A stretch of 64,000 nucleotides of DNA from Tenacibaculum singaporense. GTDB lineage: Bacteria; Bacteroidota; Bacteroidia; Flavobacteriales; Flavobacteriaceae. How positions within the stretch are numbered: the first letter of the stretch is position 1; every line of letters begins with the position of its first letter. Under the pieces are notes generated by a model. That model ran no database searches, was not told the origin of the DNA, and saw only the letters and a program-made list of their open reading frames with translations. The stretch lies in assembly GCF_003867015.1 (NCBI RefSeq), contig NZ_CP032548.1, forward strand, positions 1,245,001-1,309,000. The letters are read 5' to 3'. Both the position numbers and the translations under genes were made by a program. This document shows, piece by piece, positions 38,625 through 46,751 of this stretch.

Positions 38625-39239
38625 TTATAAACGGTCGTTAATTACAGTTCTTACAATGTCTATAGCTACAGTATTATATCTATCGTTAGGTATAATAATA
38701 TCGGCGTAATTTTTTGTAGGTTCAATAAATTGCTGATGCATAGGTTTTAAAGTACTTTGATAGCGGTTTAAAACTTCATCAACATCTCTACCTCGTTCTT
38801 TAATATCTCTTCTTACACGTCTAATTAAGCGTTCGTCAGCATCAGCGTGAACAAAAACTTTTATATCACACAAGTTACGAAGTTCTTTGCTATTAAAAAT
38901 CAAAATACCTTCAATTATAATAACTTTTCTGGGGTGTGTTTTTATGGTGTCTTTGGTTCTGTTGTGAGCAACGAATGAATATACTGGTTGTTCTATAATG
39001 CATCCATTTTTTAGTTCAGTTAAATGTTCAACCATTAAGTCAAAATCGATTGCTCTAGGATGGTCAAAATTTATCTTAGTACGTTCTTCGTAAGTTAGGT
39101 TGTCTGTTTGTTTGTAGTAAGAATCTTGAGAAATAACGCAAACTTCATCTGCAGGAAGCTCGTTAATAATTTGGTTTACTACCGTGGTTTTTCCACTCCC
39201 TGTACCTCCAGCAATACCAATAACAAATATATTTTTCAT
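38625..39239 (-). CDS. udk: uridine kinase
   Basis: A 204-residue P-loop kinase with GIAGGTGSGKTTVV, SQDSYYK, NFDHPRAIDFDL and the LID region RRVRRDIKERGRDVDEV. It phosphorylates uridine and cytidine in salvage. It heads the five-gene minus-strand run through psd, and a TAAATTTG box lies 28 bases upstream. Confidence 0.96.
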   Translation of the reverse strand: MKNIFVIGIAGGTGSGKTTVVNQIINELPADEVCVISQDSYYKQTDNLTYEERTKINFDHPRAIDFDLMVEHLTELKNGCIIEQPVYSFVAHNRTKDTIKTHPRKVIIIEGILIFNSKELRNLCDIKVFVHADADERLIRRVRRDIKERGRDVDEVLNRYQSTLKPMHQQFIEPTKNYADIIIPNDRYNTVAIDIVRTVINDRL

Positions 39240-39266
39240 TAAGTTTTTGTAAAAATAGAGTTATGA

Positions 39267-39274
39267 CAAATTTA
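39267..39274 (-). promoter_or_regulatory. -7 promoter box of udk
   Basis: TAAATTTG on the minus strand, an exact consensus match 28 bases before udk, lying just beyond the terminator of the tRNA-Thr gene. Confidence 0.5.
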
Positions 39275-39292
39275 GCAAAATAAGTGCATAAA

Positions 39293-39321
39293 AAAAGCGC
39301 TAACTTTTTGTTAGCGCTTTT
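39293..39321 (-). terminator. terminator downstream of tRNA-Thr
   Basis: The stem AAAAGCGCTAAC/GTTAGCGCTTTT with a five-T loop has a T-run on the minus strand, immediately past the tRNA 3' end. Confidence 0.9.
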
Positions 39322-39328
39322 AGTTTTG

Positions 39329-39402
39329 AGCCGATGGAGGGACTCGAACCCACGACCTGCTGATTACAAATCAGCTGCTCTAGCCAGCTGAGCTACATCG
39401 GC
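39329..39402 (-). tRNA. tRNA-Thr (anticodon UGU)
   Basis: A full cloverleaf on the minus strand: acceptor GCCGATG/CATCGGC, D-arm GCTC...GAGC and anticodon stem GCTGA/TCAGC. The loop is TTTGTAA, giving anticodon TGT. The T-arm is GTGGGTTCGAGTCCCTC-like. The CCA end is not encoded. Confidence 0.97.
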
Positions 39403-39577
39403 GTTTGCCTCAAAAGCGTGGCAAATATATAATGTTTTTTGAAACTGAAAAAACTTTTTTTAAAAATTTTTGAAAGGTGTTTTTTGTAATGATTTTAGAA
39501 GTTTTTTAAGTTGTTGAATTTTAGTTTGTTTTGATTATTTAGGGAGGTTGAATTTTTTTGAAAAAAAATAAAAGAAG

Positions 39578-39652
39578 TCGGGATGAGTGGATTCGAACCA
39601 CCGATCTCTGGTCCCCCAGACCAGCACTTTAACCGGACTAAGCTACATCCCG
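39578..39652 (-). tRNA. tRNA-Pro (anticodon GGG)
   Basis: A cloverleaf on the minus strand: acceptor CGGGATG/CATCCCG with discriminator A, anticodon stem CTGGT/ACCAG and loop CTGGGGG giving GGG. The T-loop is GGTTCGAATCC. CCA is not encoded. It lies 175 bases upstream of tRNA-Thr on the same strand; the spacer is T-rich without other features. Confidence 0.97.
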
Positions 39653-39677
39653 ATGTTACAAATATATTTAAAAAAGA

Positions 39678-39707
39678 AAAGTTCTAAGTAAATTTACTTA
39701 GAACTTT
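39678..39707. terminator. 30-base perfect palindrome, probable terminator
   Basis: AAAGTTCTAAGTAAA followed directly by its exact inverse complement, between the small hypothetical gene and tRNA-Pro. Both flanks are A/T-rich, so it may end transcription from the 39799-40029 gene. Confidence 0.7.
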
Positions 39708-39798
39708 ATCAAGAATAAATATTATAATGAGAGTGGTAGTTGATGAAACTACTATTCTTATGTATATATCATAAACGAGCTTAAAGGTTGTTTATTGT

Positions 39799-40029
39799 TT
39801 AAGCTGTTAAAGGTTTTCCTTTTAAACGTTTTTCAATACGTTGTTTTACAGCTGTTAAACGCTTCATTAAGTCCATTAACGTACTGTCTTTTGTTTGTTT
39901 ATATACCTCATTAATCTCTAGAATCAGAGCTTTTGCTTCTCTAGAGGCTAGTATTCTATCACTAGTAGTAACAAATTTGAATTTTCTGTTTTCAAATTCT
40001 TCTGCCTTATTGATTAATTCTGAATTCAT
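39799..40029 (-). CDS. small conserved-looking helical protein, function unknown
   Basis: A 76-residue soluble, charged, mainly helical protein (MNSELINKAEEFENRKFKF..., ending KRIEKRLKGKPLTA) without Cys, signal peptide or membrane helix. It is not recognised as a named family. The ATG at 40029 is preferred over a start four codons upstream. It has a full-consensus promoter and its own palindromic terminator, so it is probably a real, independently expressed gene. The long Lys/Arg-rich helix could bind nucleic acid or a partner, which is speculation. Confidence 0.7.
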   Translation of the reverse strand: MNSELINKAEEFENRKFKFVTTSDRILASREAKALILEINEVYKQTKDSTLMDLMKRLTAVKQRIEKRLKGKPLTA

Positions 40030-40109
40030 AAAATTTACCAATTTAATTTAAAATTTCTTTATTAGGTTTTGTCTGATAAAAGATAAATGCCTAAAAATAA
40101 CTGGGGCGG

Positions 40110-40139
40110 CAAATATATGGGAAACTTTCTGTTTGCAAA
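40110..40139 (-). promoter_or_regulatory. promoter of the small helical protein gene
   Basis: TTTG (40136-40139), an 18-base spacer and TATATTTG (40110-40117) on the minus strand form a complete Bacteroidota housekeeping promoter. The leader would be about 75 bases. Confidence 0.75.
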
Positions 40140-40356
40140 GAAACAAGCTCATCAATTTGTTTTATTATTTAATAAGTTTTTCTTATAAGGTAAAAAGTCT
40201 TTTTTACATTATCTAATATCAGTCATAAATATTATCTATGAATATAAATGTAACGATTTTATTTTGTTATTTCAAATTATTAATAGAAAATTAACAGTTT
40301 TGACCTCTTTATTTAGTGATTTTTTAAGGAATAGTGGTGCTTTGGTTGTAATACAG

Positions 40357-40364
40357 TATTTTTG
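40357..40364 (+). promoter_or_regulatory. -7 promoter box of the DUF1684 gene
   Basis: TATTTTTG matches TAnnTTTG and lies 25 bases before the ATG; no TTG at the preferred distance. Confidence 0.45.
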
Positions 40365-40389
40365 TGTTAACAGATGTATAAATACCAAT

Positions 40390-41001
40390 ATGAAAAAACT
40401 ACTATTATTAATTTTTACTGTTTCAATATTGTCTTGCAACAGTCAAGGAAAGAGAGCTGTCTTAGGAGAATCTGATTTTCAAAAAGAAATGAATACTAAG
40501 TTTAAAGATGCTTCTAGGTCACCGCTTACCAAAAAAGGATTAAAGAACTTTAAAGGATTGGATTTTTTTCCTATCGATAAAAAGTATACTGTAAATGCAG
40601 AATTAGTAAAAACACCAGATGCCCCTATTTTTGATTTTCCAACAACGACCGATAGGGTAGCTATGTATAAAAAATATGGAATTTTGTCTTTTTCTATTGA
40701 TGGGAAAGATTTTAAACTTGCTATTTACCAAGATGTAAATCCTAAACCTGAATATGCGAATCATTTGTTTTTACCGTTTTTAGATAATACAAATGGAAAA
40801 ACATCTTATAAAGGTGGTCGTTTTATAGATATTTATACAACAGATATACGGGAAGATGGAACTGTAGAGGTTGACTTTAATAAAGCTTATAACCCTTACT
40901 GTACTTATAGTGATAGGTATTCTTGTCCAATTACACCAAGTGATAATTACCTAAATACAGAAATTAAAGCAGGGGTAATGGCATATAAGGAACCTAAATA
41001 A
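40390..41001 (+). CDS. DUF1684 lipoprotein
   Basis: A 203-residue lipoprotein with lipobox SILSC (Cys16) and a single DUF1684 domain. It includes the hallmark FPTTTDR, GGRFIDIYTT, DFNKAYNPYC and YSCPITPSDNYLNTEIKAG. The role of the family is unknown; the conserved acidic and Cys residues suggest a small-ligand or metal site at the periplasmic face. The ATG at 40390 is chosen because it gives the signal peptide directly. A perfect terminator follows. Confidence 0.88.
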   Translation: MKKLLLLIFTVSILSCNSQGKRAVLGESDFQKEMNTKFKDASRSPLTKKGLKNFKGLDFFPIDKKYTVNAELVKTPDAPIFDFPTTTDRVAMYKKYGILSFSIDGKDFKLAIYQDVNPKPEYANHLFLPFLDNTNGKTSYKGGRFIDIYTTDIREDGTVEVDFNKAYNPYCTYSDRYSCPITPSDNYLNTEIKAGVMAYKEPK

Positions 41002-41002
41002 A

Positions 41003-41034
41003 TAAAAAAGTCCTGCAATTGCAGGACTCTTTTA
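41003..41034. terminator. terminator between the DUF1684 and enoyl-CoA hydratase genes
   Basis: A perfect 20-base palindrome, AGTCCTGCAA/TTGCAGGACT (41009-41028), with A-run and T-rich flanks. It serves both converging genes and touches the stop at 41032. Confidence 0.9.
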
Positions 41035-41736
41035 TTTTGAAGGAGGTGTTAAACCTTCTTCACTGTCTTGTTTAATTGCTTTTATTAACGAATCTAAATA
41101 TGGTTTTCTTACCTTGAGTTTAGTTTCTTTATGTGCTTTCTTGTTTAGTTTAGAAAACATCTCTGCAGCCTTTATAGCTGTTGGTAGTAAGTGTTCTTGA
41201 GGAACAACTTTATCTAAAAATCCAGCAGTAATAGCTTCTTTAGGATTATATATTTCAGAGCAGTTAACACTTCTTTCAAAATAAACAGGGGTTAAACGTG
41301 CTTTAGCTATTTCAATACCGGCATTGTGCATGGTCATACCGATTAAAACTTCATTTAATCCAATTTTAAAATCACCTTCAATTCCCAGTCTGTAATCGAC
41401 AGATAGAAGTAAGAAAGCTCCTTTAGCTACTGCATGTCCAGAACAAGCTGCAATTATAGGGTAAGGAAAAGACAACATTCTGTGCGATAAATTAGATCCT
41501 TTGGTAACCAATTCTAAAGCTGACTCAGGAGATTGAGTCATGCTTTTTAAGTCGTAACCAGCAGAGAATATTCCTGGTTGTCCTGTTAGTATTACTGGTT
41601 TTTCTTCTTTTTCAGCTTTGTCAAAAGAGGTGTTTAAAGCATCAATCACTTCATGAGAAATAGCATTAGCTTTTCCGTTAGTAATAGTGATAATTACGTG
41701 ATTTTCTTCTGATTTGTATTGTATAAGTTCACTCAT
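41032..41736 (-). CDS. enoyl-CoA hydratase/isomerase family protein
   Basis: A 234-residue crotonase-fold protein with the oxyanion-hole strands FSAGYDLKSM and ACSGHAVAKGAFLLLSVDYRLG. It keeps little of the two-Glu hydratase centre; GLNEVLIGMTM has a Glu at one expected position. It may be an isomerase, hydratase or hydrolase on an acyl-CoA. It stands alone between terminators, so context does not refine the role. Confidence 0.85.
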   Translation of the reverse strand: MSELIQYKSEENHVIITITNGKANAISHEVIDALNTSFDKAEKEEKPVILTGQPGIFSAGYDLKSMTQSPESALELVTKGSNLSHRMLSFPYPIIAACSGHAVAKGAFLLLSVDYRLGIEGDFKIGLNEVLIGMTMHNAGIEIAKARLTPVYFERSVNCSEIYNPKEAITAGFLDKVVPQEHLLPTAIKAAEMFSKLNKKAHKETKLKVRKPYLDSLIKAIKQDSEEGLTPPSK

Positions 41737-41790
41737 TTGTTATATAAATTTACTCACAAAGTGAGATTTGTTTTAAGGGTAAAGTATTGT

Positions 41791-42183
41791 TTAAATAGAT
41801 TGTGCATTCGTCCAAAAATAATTTACTAAGTAAATTCCTGCGAAAACAGCTAAAAATCCGATGATAAAGCTAGCAACAGTGTATAGCGCAAAAGAGGCGA
41901 AATCTCCAGACTTTAGAAAGATATGATTTTCATAGGCAAAGGTTGAGAAAGTGGTAAATCCACCGCAGAAGCCAGTAGCTAATAATAAAGTGTGGTTTTG
42001 TGTTATGGTTTCGTTTTTGGTGGCAAGTCCTAAAATAATTCCAATAAGTAAGCTACCAAGAATGTTGGCAGCAAAAGTTCCGTACGGAATTCCTGTTTGA
42101 GAGCTATTTAGAGCTTTTCCGATAATATATCGTAAAACGCTTCCTGCTCCACCACCTATAAAAACTAATAATAATTGTTTCAC
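41791..42183 (-). CDS. crcB: fluoride efflux channel CrcB/Fluc
   Basis: A 130-residue protein with four membrane helices and the family motifs GGGAGSVLRYIIG and ATGFCGGFTTFSTFAYE. Fluc proteins form dual-topology dimeric fluoride channels. The start is GTG (42181-42183), chosen because MKQLLLVFIGGG aligns with the family. No fluoride riboswitch was seen upstream. Confidence 0.93.
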   Translation of the reverse strand: MKQLLLVFIGGGAGSVLRYIIGKALNSSQTGIPYGTFAANILGSLLIGIILGLATKNETITQNHTLLLATGFCGGFTTFSTFAYENHIFLKSGDFASFALYTVASFIIGFLAVFAGIYLVNYFWTNAQSI

Positions 42184-42281
42184 AAAAGTACTTTTGGGTT
42201 AATAGCTAAATTTTACTCTTTTGTTAAACGAGATATTATAAGAATCTCTACAAGAGCTTTTCATATCATTGCGAAAATAAG

Positions 42282-42307
42282 AAAACCTCACAAATTTGTG
42301 AGGTTTT
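42282..42307 (-). terminator. terminator of the SRPBCC/GyrI-like gene
   Basis: A 26-base perfect palindrome, AAAACCTCACAAA/TTTGTGAGGTTTT, 27 bases past the stop of the minus-strand gene at 42334. Confidence 0.85.
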
Positions 42308-42333
42308 AATTATGAATAAGTTGTAATTAGGTT

Positions 42334-43359
42334 CTATTCTATAGGGTAATAAATGTCTGTTTGAATTTCTTCGGGTTTAATCGTCGTAGGGTCATTTACA
42401 TATAGTTCCCAAATAGGCCAATTTTGTTTGAGATTATTTTCTTTTAAGTACGTATCGATTTTCATATGTGCTTCGTAATCACCATCACCATAATTACCAA
42501 ACTTAGAAATCATAACACTATTACCAGCAGGGAGATTAATAGTTTTCATTCCCTTGTCTGGTGTAATAGGTTTGTGTAGTAAAAGGCCTATATAAAACTC
42601 TGTTTCGTTATTGGTTTCATCGTACTTGGTGTAAACAGCAGCAGGAATAAAATCGCCTTCACTTAATCCACTTTTAATAGCGTACGTACCTGCTTTTGGC
42701 ATATCTTGCATAAATAATTTAGTCATTTCTTCATGATTAATTCTTGTTTTATGCGGATAACCGATAAAAACTTTCTCAGTAAGCTTTTTAGTTATTACTT
42801 GACTTGTAGAAAATTTAGGAGCTGTAGGAATAGTCTCTAAAACTAATTTTTCAAGATTGTTAAGTCCTTTTTCTTCCATAGGACCAAACATATTGTCCCA
42901 ACTTCCAGATAAGGCTGCAAAAAATTTGAAAATAAAAGGATTGTTATCAGCTTTCATTCCCCAAGTTACTTTTGTGCCCTCAGGCACTTCTTCAAACGTC
43001 CAATAAATATCTCCAGGTTCATAATCACCAAATGATATTTTTTGGTTGATAGATTTGTTGGGAACTACTGCAACAGTTTCCATTTTTCCAGAACCATCTT
43101 TACTTGTCCAGCTGTCAGATGCGCCAACTCCTACAGTTTTGTTTCCATAAGTAACTACAATAGTGGTGTCTTCTTCATGCCAGGGGCCCCATTTCTCCCA
43201 TGTTTTTAGGTCGTTAACGGTGTTAAAAACATGACCTACTGGAGCTTTGATAATCTTGCTCCTATTTACATCATAACTGCTAGAAAAAGTAGCTACGTAA
43301 ATGAGGAATATAACAATTAAGGTAACAAGTAGTAGAAAAAAATACTTTATAAACTTCAT
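42334..43359 (-). CDS. membrane-anchored SRPBCC plus GyrI-like ligand-binding protein
   Basis: A 341-residue protein with one N-terminal membrane helix (KYFFLLLVTLIVIFLIYVA). It has a START-like SRPBCC domain at about 30-175 (IIKAPVGHVFNTVNDLKTWEKWGPW) and a GyrI-like/AraC effector-binding domain at about 185-341 (IGYPHKTRINHEEMTKL ... LPAGNSVMISKFGNYG). Both folds bind hydrophobic small molecules, but no substrate is known. It has its own terminator. Confidence 0.85.
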   Translation of the reverse strand: MKFIKYFFLLLVTLIVIFLIYVATFSSSYDVNRSKIIKAPVGHVFNTVNDLKTWEKWGPWHEEDTTIVVTYGNKTVGVGASDSWTSKDGSGKMETVAVVPNKSINQKISFGDYEPGDIYWTFEEVPEGTKVTWGMKADNNPFIFKFFAALSGSWDNMFGPMEEKGLNNLEKLVLETIPTAPKFSTSQVITKKLTEKVFIGYPHKTRINHEEMTKLFMQDMPKAGTYAIKSGLSEGDFIPAAVYTKYDETNNETEFYIGLLLHKPITPDKGMKTINLPAGNSVMISKFGNYGDGDYEAHMKIDTYLKENNLKQNWPIWELYVNDPTTIKPEEIQTDIYYPIE

Positions 43360-43409
43360 GATTATAATTTTTGGTTTAGTTATAAAGTTAATGATTTTTA
43401 GGTTGTTAT

Positions 43410-44381
43410 CTATAGTTTTACGTCATCGGCGTCTGTCCAGTTCCATTTTCCTGCAATGATTCCTCTTTTTACGGTAACAATGCCGGGGTTTGCCCTAATT
43501 ACAGTTTTTAAAGCAGTTTCATCACAAAAGCCAAAAGTGTAAGGTAGTCCGTATTCTTTTTGGGTTGCGGCTAAGTCTTCAATATAAGAAGCAGTTAAGA
43601 CGTAAATTTCATAACCTTGTTCGCTAGCTTGTTTTGCAATCTTAGAAACATCAGCAATACCATCTTTTTCTGTTTTCTTTAAATTAGACATAATAACAAG
43701 CATTGCTTTTTCTTTTGCAAGCATTTCTTCTAACTTGTCTCCTTCGTCTGTCTCTATCATGAAATCATGTATAGGAGGAAGCTCGTCGCTATCTTCTGGA
43801 TATTCCATTCCTTTAGCAATATCTGTACCTATAGAATAAGCTCTAAAATCAATAATTGGTAAATGTTGTAAAACATAGTAAGTTACAATTAGTGCTAAAA
43901 AAACAGAGCTAAAGGTTGTTAAAGAAGAAAACTTATTTGAAACTAAAGGTTTAATGTGTTTAACACCTAAAATAAGAATCACGATAAAAACCATAAAAAC
44001 AACATTCTTGTAAAATGTTTCTTTAGGTGTAAGTTTTAAAGCGTCACCAAAACATCCACAATCTGTAACTTTGTTGTAGGTATAAGAGTACCAAGTTAAA
44101 AATAAGAAAATTAGGTTTAAACCAAATAAGCTCCAAACAGTAAGTTTAGGTTTGTAACCTACTAAAAGCATAATACCTAAAACCAATTCGGTAACAATTA
44201 AAAGAATTGAAAAAGGTAAAGCGAAAGGAATTAAGAATTCTAAATTTAAGACATCGGCGCCAAAATATTCTTCAAATTTATATTGAGATCCGATTGGATC
44301 TACCAATTTTACAAATCCAGAGTAAATAAAAAGAAGTCCTACAAGTACTCTTGAAATATGAGTTAGCATTTTTAAAATCAT
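43410..44381 (-). CDS. DoxX/MauE-like membrane protein with C-terminal thioredoxin-like region
   Basis: A 323-residue protein with an N-terminal DoxX/MauE domain of four to five helices (ISRVLVGLLFIYSGFVKLVDP, LLIVTELVLGIMLLVGY) and a CGCFGDALKL loop with paired Cys. A C-terminal soluble part (about 195-323) has thioredoxin-fold traits (AMLVIMSNLKKTEKDG, LPYTFGFCDETALKTVIRANPGIV) but no CxxC. This is the architecture of BT_3928-family Bacteroidota proteins. It follows the DUF1599 gene by 16 bases, likely one operon. Confidence 0.85.
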   Translation of the reverse strand: MILKMLTHISRVLVGLLFIYSGFVKLVDPIGSQYKFEEYFGADVLNLEFLIPFALPFSILLIVTELVLGIMLLVGYKPKLTVWSLFGLNLIFLFLTWYSYTYNKVTDCGCFGDALKLTPKETFYKNVVFMVFIVILILGVKHIKPLVSNKFSSLTTFSSVFLALIVTYYVLQHLPIIDFRAYSIGTDIAKGMEYPEDSDELPPIHDFMIETDEGDKLEEMLAKEKAMLVIMSNLKKTEKDGIADVSKIAKQASEQGYEIYVLTASYIEDLAATQKEYGLPYTFGFCDETALKTVIRANPGIVTVKRGIIAGKWNWTDADDVKL

Positions 44382-44397
44382 AGGGGTGTTTTTTAGG

Positions 44398-44943
44398 TTA
44401 ATTATCTGATTCAGAAAGGTGAATCATGGCAAAAATAGCATAATTAATCATATCTTGATAATTAGCATCAATTCCTTCAGAAACTAAAGTTTTGCCTTGA
44501 TTGTTTTCAATTTGTTTTACACGAAGTAGTTTTTGCAGAATTAAATCGGTTAACGAAGAAACTCTCATGTCTCTCCAAGCTTCACCATAATCATGGTTTT
44601 TGTTTTCCATTAATTCTTTGGTGGTTTTTATGTGTTTATCGTATAAAGTAGTAGCCTCTTCGGTAGTTAGGTCAGGTTGTTCAACAATACCTAGCTCAAT
44701 TTGAATTAACGCCATTATAGAATAATTAATAATGCCAATAAATTCTGATTTTTCTCCTTCATCAACTTTTCGCTCAGTATTTTCTTGTAATTGACGTATG
44801 CGTTGAGCTTTTATAAATATTTGATCGGTTAATGAAGGGAGTCTTAAAATTCTCCAGGCGCTACCGTAATCGCTCATTTTTTTTACAAACAAATTTCTAC
44901 ATTCTTCAACTACAGCATCATACTGTTTAGAGGTGTTCTGCAT
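44398..44943 (-). CDS. DUF1599 protein (internal duplication)
   Basis: A 181-residue soluble protein made of two similar halves. The first contains KKMSDYGSAWRILRLPSLTDQIFIKAQRIRQL, and the second KNHDYGEAWRDMRVSSLTDLILQKLLRVKQI. Each ends in an INYSIMALI/INYAIFAMI helix. This is DUF1599, whose fold resembles MazG-like all-alpha pyrophosphohydrolases; no activity is established. It is divergent from folP and starts 25 bases from a TATTTTTG box. Confidence 0.88.
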   Translation of the reverse strand: MQNTSKQYDAVVEECRNLFVKKMSDYGSAWRILRLPSLTDQIFIKAQRIRQLQENTERKVDEGEKSEFIGIINYSIMALIQIELGIVEQPDLTTEEATTLYDKHIKTTKELMENKNHDYGEAWRDMRVSSLTDLILQKLLRVKQIENNQGKTLVSEGIDANYQDMINYAIFAMIHLSESDN

Positions 44944-44967
44944 CTTTCTTATTTAAAAGTATTCGAC

Positions 44968-44975
44968 CAAAAATA
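44968..44975 (-). promoter_or_regulatory. -7 promoter box of the DUF1599-DoxX operon
   Basis: TATTTTTG on the minus strand, an exact TAnnTTTG match 24 bases before the start codon. Confidence 0.5.
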
Positions 44976-45020
44976 GTAAATATTACAAGCTTTTCATTTA
45001 TTTTTACTTGGAAATTTAGC

Positions 45021-45842
45021 ATGATGACAATTAATTGTAAAGGAACCTTGGTGGATTTAACTAAGCCTAAGGTTATGGGGATTTTAAACGTAACTCCTGA
45101 TTCTTTTTTTGATGGAGGAAAGTATAAAAATGAACGAGATATTCTTGTACAAGCAGAAAAGATGTTAAGTGAAGGGGCTACGTTTATTGATGTTGGAGCG
45201 TATTCTTCAAGACCAGGAGCAAAGCATATTTCGGAAGAAGAGGAACTACAAAGAATGCTTCCTGTGGTGGAATTGTTGATTAAAAGCTTTCCTGAAATTA
45301 TTATTTCGGTAGACTCATTTAGAAGTAGAATAGTGGAAGAGTCGATAAATGCAGGTGCTGCAATTATTAATGATATTTCTGGTGGAAAGATGGATGCGCA
45401 AATGTTTGAGACAGTGGCAAAATTACAAGTTCCATATATTATGATGCATATGCAGGGAACACCGCAAAATATGCAACAAAATCCTCAATATGAAAATGTG
45501 GTTACGGAAGTGGTTTCTTTTTTTGCAGAACAGCTTTTTAAATTGCGCCAGCTAAAGGTGAATGATGTAATTATAGATGTTGGTTTTGGCTTTGGAAAAA
45601 CACTTAATCAAAACTATGAATTACTTAAAAGGTTATCAATGTTTAAAAGGTTAAATGCTCCTATTTTAACTGGGGTTTCTAGGAAATCTATGTTATATAA
45701 ATTGTTAGGAATTACACCGCAAGAAGCTCTAAGCGCTACTACTGTAGCAAATACAATTGCTTTGTTAAACGGAACACATATTTTAAGGGTACACGATGTA
45801 AAAGAAGCAGTTGAGGCGGTTAAAATTGTGGAACAGTTGTAA
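45021..45842 (+). CDS. folP: dihydropteroate synthase
   Basis: A 273-residue TIM-barrel enzyme with MGILNVTPDSFFDGG, IDVGAYSSRPGA, INDISGGKMD, IDVGFGFGKTLNQNYELLK and GVSRKSM. It joins p-aminobenzoate and dihydropterin pyrophosphate in folate synthesis and is the sulfonamide target. Two adjacent ATG codons are possible starts (45021 or 45024). cdaA follows 80 bases later; a weak TTAGGCA/TGCCTAA hairpin lies between them. Confidence 0.97.
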   Translation: MMTINCKGTLVDLTKPKVMGILNVTPDSFFDGGKYKNERDILVQAEKMLSEGATFIDVGAYSSRPGAKHISEEEELQRMLPVVELLIKSFPEIIISVDSFRSRIVEESINAGAAIINDISGGKMDAQMFETVAKLQVPYIMMHMQGTPQNMQQNPQYENVVTEVVSFFAEQLFKLRQLKVNDVIIDVGFGFGKTLNQNYELLKRLSMFKRLNAPILTGVSRKSMLYKLLGITPQEALSATTVANTIALLNGTHILRVHDVKEAVEAVKIVEQL

Positions 45843-45922
45843 TAAAATCCTTACATTTACTTATTAGGCAAAGATAAAATGCCTAAAAGCTTGTTTTAAA
45901 GTTAAAAAACTTCAAAAAATTA

Positions 45923-46705
45923 ATGAATTTAGATTTTATCGATTTTTCGTTTCTTGACGTATTAGATATTTTTTTAGTAGCTGTATTACTTTTCTATATC
46001 TATAAGCTGTTAAAAGGTACCGTAGCGATTAACATTGTAATAGGAATTGCATTTATATTTTTAATATGGAAAGTTACTCAAGCCTTACACATGGAAATGT
46101 TAAGTGGAATTCTAGGGTACTTACTTTCTGGTGGTGTTATAGCATTGATTATTGTGTTTCAACAAGAGATTCGTAAGTTCTTATTAATGATAGGAACCAC
46201 TAATTTTTCTACTAAAAAAGGGTTTTTAAATCAATTGAAGTTTTTAAAGACTGAAATTCATACTGAAACTGATGTTGAGACTATTTTAACGGCTTGTGTT
46301 AATTTGTCTAAGACAAAAACGGGAGCGCTGTTAGTGATAGAGAAAACGAATAACCTTGATTTTTTAATTAATACTGGTGATAAAATGAATGCTTTGGTTA
46401 ACGAGGCAATAATTGAGAGTATTTTTTATAAAAATAGTCCGTTGCATGATGGTGCAACTGTTATTCGTGATAATTATATTGTGGCAACTCGAGTAATATT
46501 ACCGGTTTCTAATAGTGCTAAAATACCTTCAAGGTTTGGATTACGTCACAGAGCAGCAATTGGTGTTAGTGAAAAAACAGATGCAATTTGTTTATTGGTT
46601 TCAGAAGAAACAGGAGAGATTTCGTATATAAAAGACGGAGAGTTTGTGTTATATAAATCGTTAGAAGAACTCCATAGGAAATTAGAAAAAGATGTAATGG
46701 CATAA
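45923..46705 (+). CDS. cdaA: diadenylate cyclase CdaA
   Basis: A 260-residue membrane enzyme with three N-terminal helices (about 10-85) and a DAC domain with the catalytic motifs SPLHDGATVIRDN (DGA) and GLRHRAAIGVSE (RHR). It makes cyclic di-AMP from two ATP. Its position after folP is a common order in Bacteroidota. A strong terminator ends the pair. Confidence 0.95.
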   Translation: MNLDFIDFSFLDVLDIFLVAVLLFYIYKLLKGTVAINIVIGIAFIFLIWKVTQALHMEMLSGILGYLLSGGVIALIIVFQQEIRKFLLMIGTTNFSTKKGFLNQLKFLKTEIHTETDVETILTACVNLSKTKTGALLVIEKTNNLDFLINTGDKMNALVNEAIIESIFYKNSPLHDGATVIRDNYIVATRVILPVSNSAKIPSRFGLRHRAAIGVSEKTDAICLLVSEETGEISYIKDGEFVLYKSLEELHRKLEKDVMA

Positions 46706-46734
46706 AAAAAGCTCGCAACTTGCGAGCTTTTTTA
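46704..46734. terminator. bidirectional terminator after cdaA
   Basis: GCTCGCAA/TTGCGAGC (46711-46718 and 46720-46727) has A- and T-runs on either side and lies between two converging genes. Confidence 0.9.
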
Positions 46735-46751
46735 TGTTCTGTTCAAAAAGA

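Larger units (their letters stand above)
40030..40389. other. divergent spacer with two promoters
   Basis: This 360-base gap between divergently transcribed genes holds one full promoter for the minus gene and one -7 box for the plus gene. The rest is AT-rich with no other open frame or repeat seen. Confidence 0.6.

Noticed and set aside
42183..42190. TACTTTTG box at the crcB start as its promoter
   Set aside because: It overlaps the first base of the GTG start codon, so transcription would begin inside the gene. The family-aligned start makes this a chance match.
42184..42333. Fluoride riboswitch upstream of crcB
   Set aside because: The conserved GGxGAUGG-type core and pseudoknot were not found in the upstream bases; a gap this small also holds the neighbouring terminator.
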